This document shows positions 60,938-64,000 of a DNA stretch of 64,000 bases, in pieces. Under the pieces are notes generated by a model. It was not told the origin of the DNA and did no database searches. It was given only the letters and a program-made list of their open reading frames with translations. The DNA comes from Bacillus sp. S3 (GTDB taxonomy: Bacteria > Bacillota > Bacilli > Bacillales > Cytobacillaceae): the NCBI RefSeq assembly GCF_005154805.1, contig NZ_CP039727.1:3593501-3657500 (forward strand). The letters run 5' to 3'. Within the stretch, counting starts at the first letter, position 1. Every line of letters begins with the position of its first letter. A program made the translations under genes and the position numbers.

Positions 60938-61815
60938 GATTCCTCCTCCTTCCCATCTGTCTTTTCGGCTGCATCTACCGGTATCATATCTGTTTTTGTG
61001 ATGAGCACATTTTTGATATCATAAAAATCTGCTCCGGGCTTCACAAGGGCTGTCAGATTCAAACCATACTGATCCTGCTTCACTTCAACGACCTTTCCAA
61101 TCAATAACCCTTCCGGAAAAATCCCGCCTAATCCGGAGGTGGTGACAATCTGGTCTTTTTCGATTTTCGCTCCTGAAGGGATGGCCTTAACCATAAGCAA
61201 TTTTTTCTCTTTATCATAACCTTCAACAAGTCCATACACCTTGGTTTCGCCCTGGATGATGGCGGAAATCCGGTTTTTCGGATCCATGGAGCTCAACAGC
61301 TGTACGCTTGAACTGAATTGGGTGACATTTTTTACTTTTCCAATCAGGCCGCTTGCTGTAACAACAGCCATATTTTTCTTCACACCTGCTAATTTACCTT
61401 TGTCGATAATAATCATTTCATGCCAACGATCAGGGTTTCTGCCAATAACAGTAGCTGGAAGTGGTTCAAAATCTCTCAGGGTCTTTTCCTCACCAAGAAC
61501 ATCACGCAATTCTTTATTTTCTTTATTCAACACTTGAACCTGGGCTTCAAGGCTGGCAAGATTTTCGATGCGTGACTTTAATTCCTTATTCTCTTCATAT
61601 GTATTGGTTAAGTCCTGGAGATTTTCAAAAAAGCCGGCAACATAGTTGGTAGGCTTTGAAACCAGGGATTGAACCCAGCCAGTTGTATCTTTGACAAATT
61701 GCTCCGGCCAGGACAGTTTACTTCTCTCCCTTAAAGAAAACCCAATCAATGCCACGAGAACAATAATGCTGACAAGCAAAATAATCAGTCGTTTATTCAA
61801 AAAGAACTGTGGCAT
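60934..61815 (-). CDS. mreC: Rod shape-determining protein MreC
   Basis: 293 aa. One N-terminal helix (LIILLVSIIVLVALIGFSL), then a coiled coil (residues 70-105, YEENKELKSRIENLASLEAQ), then the beta-barrel MreC domain (ATVIGRNPDRWHEMIIIDKG). Ends in an acidic tail. ATG follows GAGGTG. Confidence 0.95.
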   Translation of the reverse strand: MPQFFLNKRLIILLVSIIVLVALIGFSLRERSKLSWPEQFVKDTTGWVQSLVSKPTNYVAGFFENLQDLTNTYEENKELKSRIENLASLEAQVQVLNKENKELRDVLGEEKTLRDFEPLPATVIGRNPDRWHEMIIIDKGKLAGVKKNMAVVTASGLIGKVKNVTQFSSSVQLLSSMDPKNRISAIIQGETKVYGLVEGYDKEKKLLMVKAIPSGAKIEKDQIVTTSGLGGIFPEGLLIGKVVEVKQDQYGLNLTALVKPGADFYDIKNVLITKTDMIPVDAAEKTDGKEEES

Positions 61816-61868
61816 GATTATACACCTCTATTTTTCTAAAATCTTTTACATTCAAAAACCCAGCACTG

Positions 61869-63040
<1,172 letters not shown>

Positions 63041-63054
63041 ATATTATCCTAGTG

Positions 63055-63744
63055 TTATAAATACCCTTTTTCCTTTAATGATACAAACTTATTTTCGCCA
63101 ATGATCAGATGATCGAGGAGCTCGATGCCAATGATTTTGCCGCATTCAACCAGCCGCTTTGTGACCTCGATATCTTCGCGGCTTGGTGAGGGGTCTCCGC
63201 TGGGGTGATTATGGAGCGCAATCACTGATGCTGCGGACCGTTTTAATGCCTCGCGGAACACCTCCCTTGGGTGCACGATCGAGGCATTTAGACTGCCGAT
63301 AAAAACAGTTTGTTTATGGATGACCTGATTTTTCGTGTTTAGATATAGGCAGACAAAATGCTCCTGTGTCAGGAAGCGCATATCGTTCATGACATACTTG
63401 GCTCCGTCTTCAGGGGATCGGATCACATACCGGTCAGTATAGTTCAGATTAGCAATTCTTCTGCCAATTTCTACAGCAGCAAGAATTTGAATCGCCTTTG
63501 CCGAGCCAATCCCTTTCATTTCAATCATTTCTTCTAAAGTGGCATTTTTTAACTGCCTTAGTCCTTCAAAATGGTTCAGCAGGCGGTTTGATAATTGCAG
63601 GACCGATTCATCCTTTGTTCCTGTGCGAAGCAGGATGGCAATCAGTTCATGATTCGATAAGCTCTGCGGGCCATGATTGATAAAACGCTCTCTGGGCCGT
63701 TCATCTTGCGGAAAATCCCGGATCATTAATGTATTTGTGGACAC
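63055..63744 (-). CDS. radC: RadC/MPN-domain DNA repair-like protein (YsxA)
   Basis: 229 aa. N-terminal HhH (MIEMKGIGSAKAIQIL) and a C-terminal JAB/MPN domain with the metal motif ALHNHPSGDPSPSRED (about 174-189) and the upstream Glu. The original link of RadC to DNA repair is disputed; the biochemical role is unknown. The GTG at 63744 follows GGGAGG; the ATG six codons later is an alternative. Confidence 0.92.
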   Translation of the reverse strand: MSTNTLMIRDFPQDERPRERFINHGPQSLSNHELIAILLRTGTKDESVLQLSNRLLNHFEGLRQLKNATLEEMIEMKGIGSAKAIQILAAVEIGRRIANLNYTDRYVIRSPEDGAKYVMNDMRFLTQEHFVCLYLNTKNQVIHKQTVFIGSLNASIVHPREVFREALKRSAASVIALHNHPSGDPSPSREDIEVTKRLVECGKIIGIELLDHLIIGENKFVSLKEKGYL

Positions 63745-63788
63745 TTGTTTTCCTCCCTTTTATCAGGGAGTTAAGAATCGAGCAAAAG

Positions 63789-64000
63789 TTAATACGGCAA
63801 CTGGTAGCCTGCCTTTTTCAATTCCCTTATAGTTCTGGCAACTGGCAAGCCGACAACCGCAAAATAGTCTCCATTAATTTTTTTGACAAGCATACCTCCA
63901 AGCTGTTGAATGCCATATGCACCTGCTTTATCAAGCGGTTCACCACTTTGCACATAGGCTTTAATTTCGTCGTCCGTTAACTCCCAAAACCAAACTTCTG
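63789..64000 (-). CDS. maf: Maf family nucleotide pyrophosphatase, 3' part only
   Basis: The last 70 codons of Maf; the start lies beyond the window. The conserved C-terminal pattern [21 protein letters not shown] and YFAVVGLPV is intact and ends in YQLPY-stop. Maf proteins hydrolyse non-canonical or modified NTPs and affect septum formation in B. subtilis. It is 44 bases upstream of radC. Confidence 0.93.
   Translation of the reverse strand, partial: EVWFWELTDDEIKAYVQSGEPLDKAGAYGIQQLGGMLVKKINGDYFAVVGLPVARTIRELKKAGYQLPY

Overview
The window is a stretch of low-GC Firmicute chromosome from an endospore former of the family Bacillaceae. Gene order matches the Bacillus subtilis segment from yrrO through alaS, recD2, hisS-aspS, relA, secDF, ruvAB, obg-spo0B and minCD-mreBCD to maf. 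Sporulation genes (spoVB, bofC, safA, spo0B, spoIVFA/FB, a CoxA/YhcN-type lipoprotein, a CotS-type kinase), T-box leaders, 6S RNA and an L21 leader all fit. Several differences (an RNase E/G gene, no nad operon beside niaR, an inserted ABC/NERD block) show it is not B. subtilis itself. The species cannot be named from sequence alone.

Layout. 1-8.3 kb: tRNA wobble-uridine genes (trmR-trhP1-trhP2), mltG, yrzB, ruvX, yrzL, and alaS behind an alanine T-box with a consensus promoter. 8.3-16.4 kb: yrrI, two tiny genes, yrrD, recD2, the TPR protein yrrB, mnmA with its cysteine desulfurase, and cymR. 16.4-21 kb: rarA, then a two-gene ABC-2 exporter and a NERD-domain nuclease-like gene that I take to be an accessory insertion, ending in a tandem hairpin repeat. 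21-26 kb: tcdA, 6S RNA, aspS-hisS behind a T-box, and a small putative HTH gene. 26-30 kb: the amidase yrvJ and dtd, convergent, with a complete IS3-family element lodged in the loop of the terminator they shared. 30-41 kb: relA, apt, recJ, secDF, comN, spoVB, yrbG, yrzE. 41-46 kb: yajC, tgt, queA, ruvB, ruvA, bofC. 46-50.6 kb: sporulation lipoprotein, coat-associated kinase, the repeat-rich safA, niaR. 50.6-64 kb: pheA, pheB, obg, spo0B, the L27/Prp/L21 cluster, RNase E/G, spoIVFB-spoIVFA, minD-minC, mreD-C-B, radC and the 3' part of maf.

How it works together. Most of the window is core machinery. tRNA charging, editing and modification (alaS, hisS, aspS, dtd, mnmA, tgt, queA, trmR/trhP, tcdA) is the largest theme. 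Others are recombination and repair (recD2, recJ, ruvAB, rarA, radC, ruvX), cell shape and division (mreBCD, minCD, mltG, yrvJ), stringent response and purine salvage (relA, apt), and sporulation control (Spo0B phosphorelay, SpoIVFA/SpoIVFB/BofC checkpoint, coat assembly).

No undescribed multi-gene defence or biosynthetic system is visible. The most interesting signals are non-coding. An IS element split a terminator hairpin exactly in its loop and carries its own terminator-like hairpin and a reconstructable circle-junction promoter. A 130-bp inverted-repeat element appears to supply the -35 box of the RNase E/G gene. Several intergenic elements look like dispersed repeats. One gene (yrzE) appears to start at AUC.
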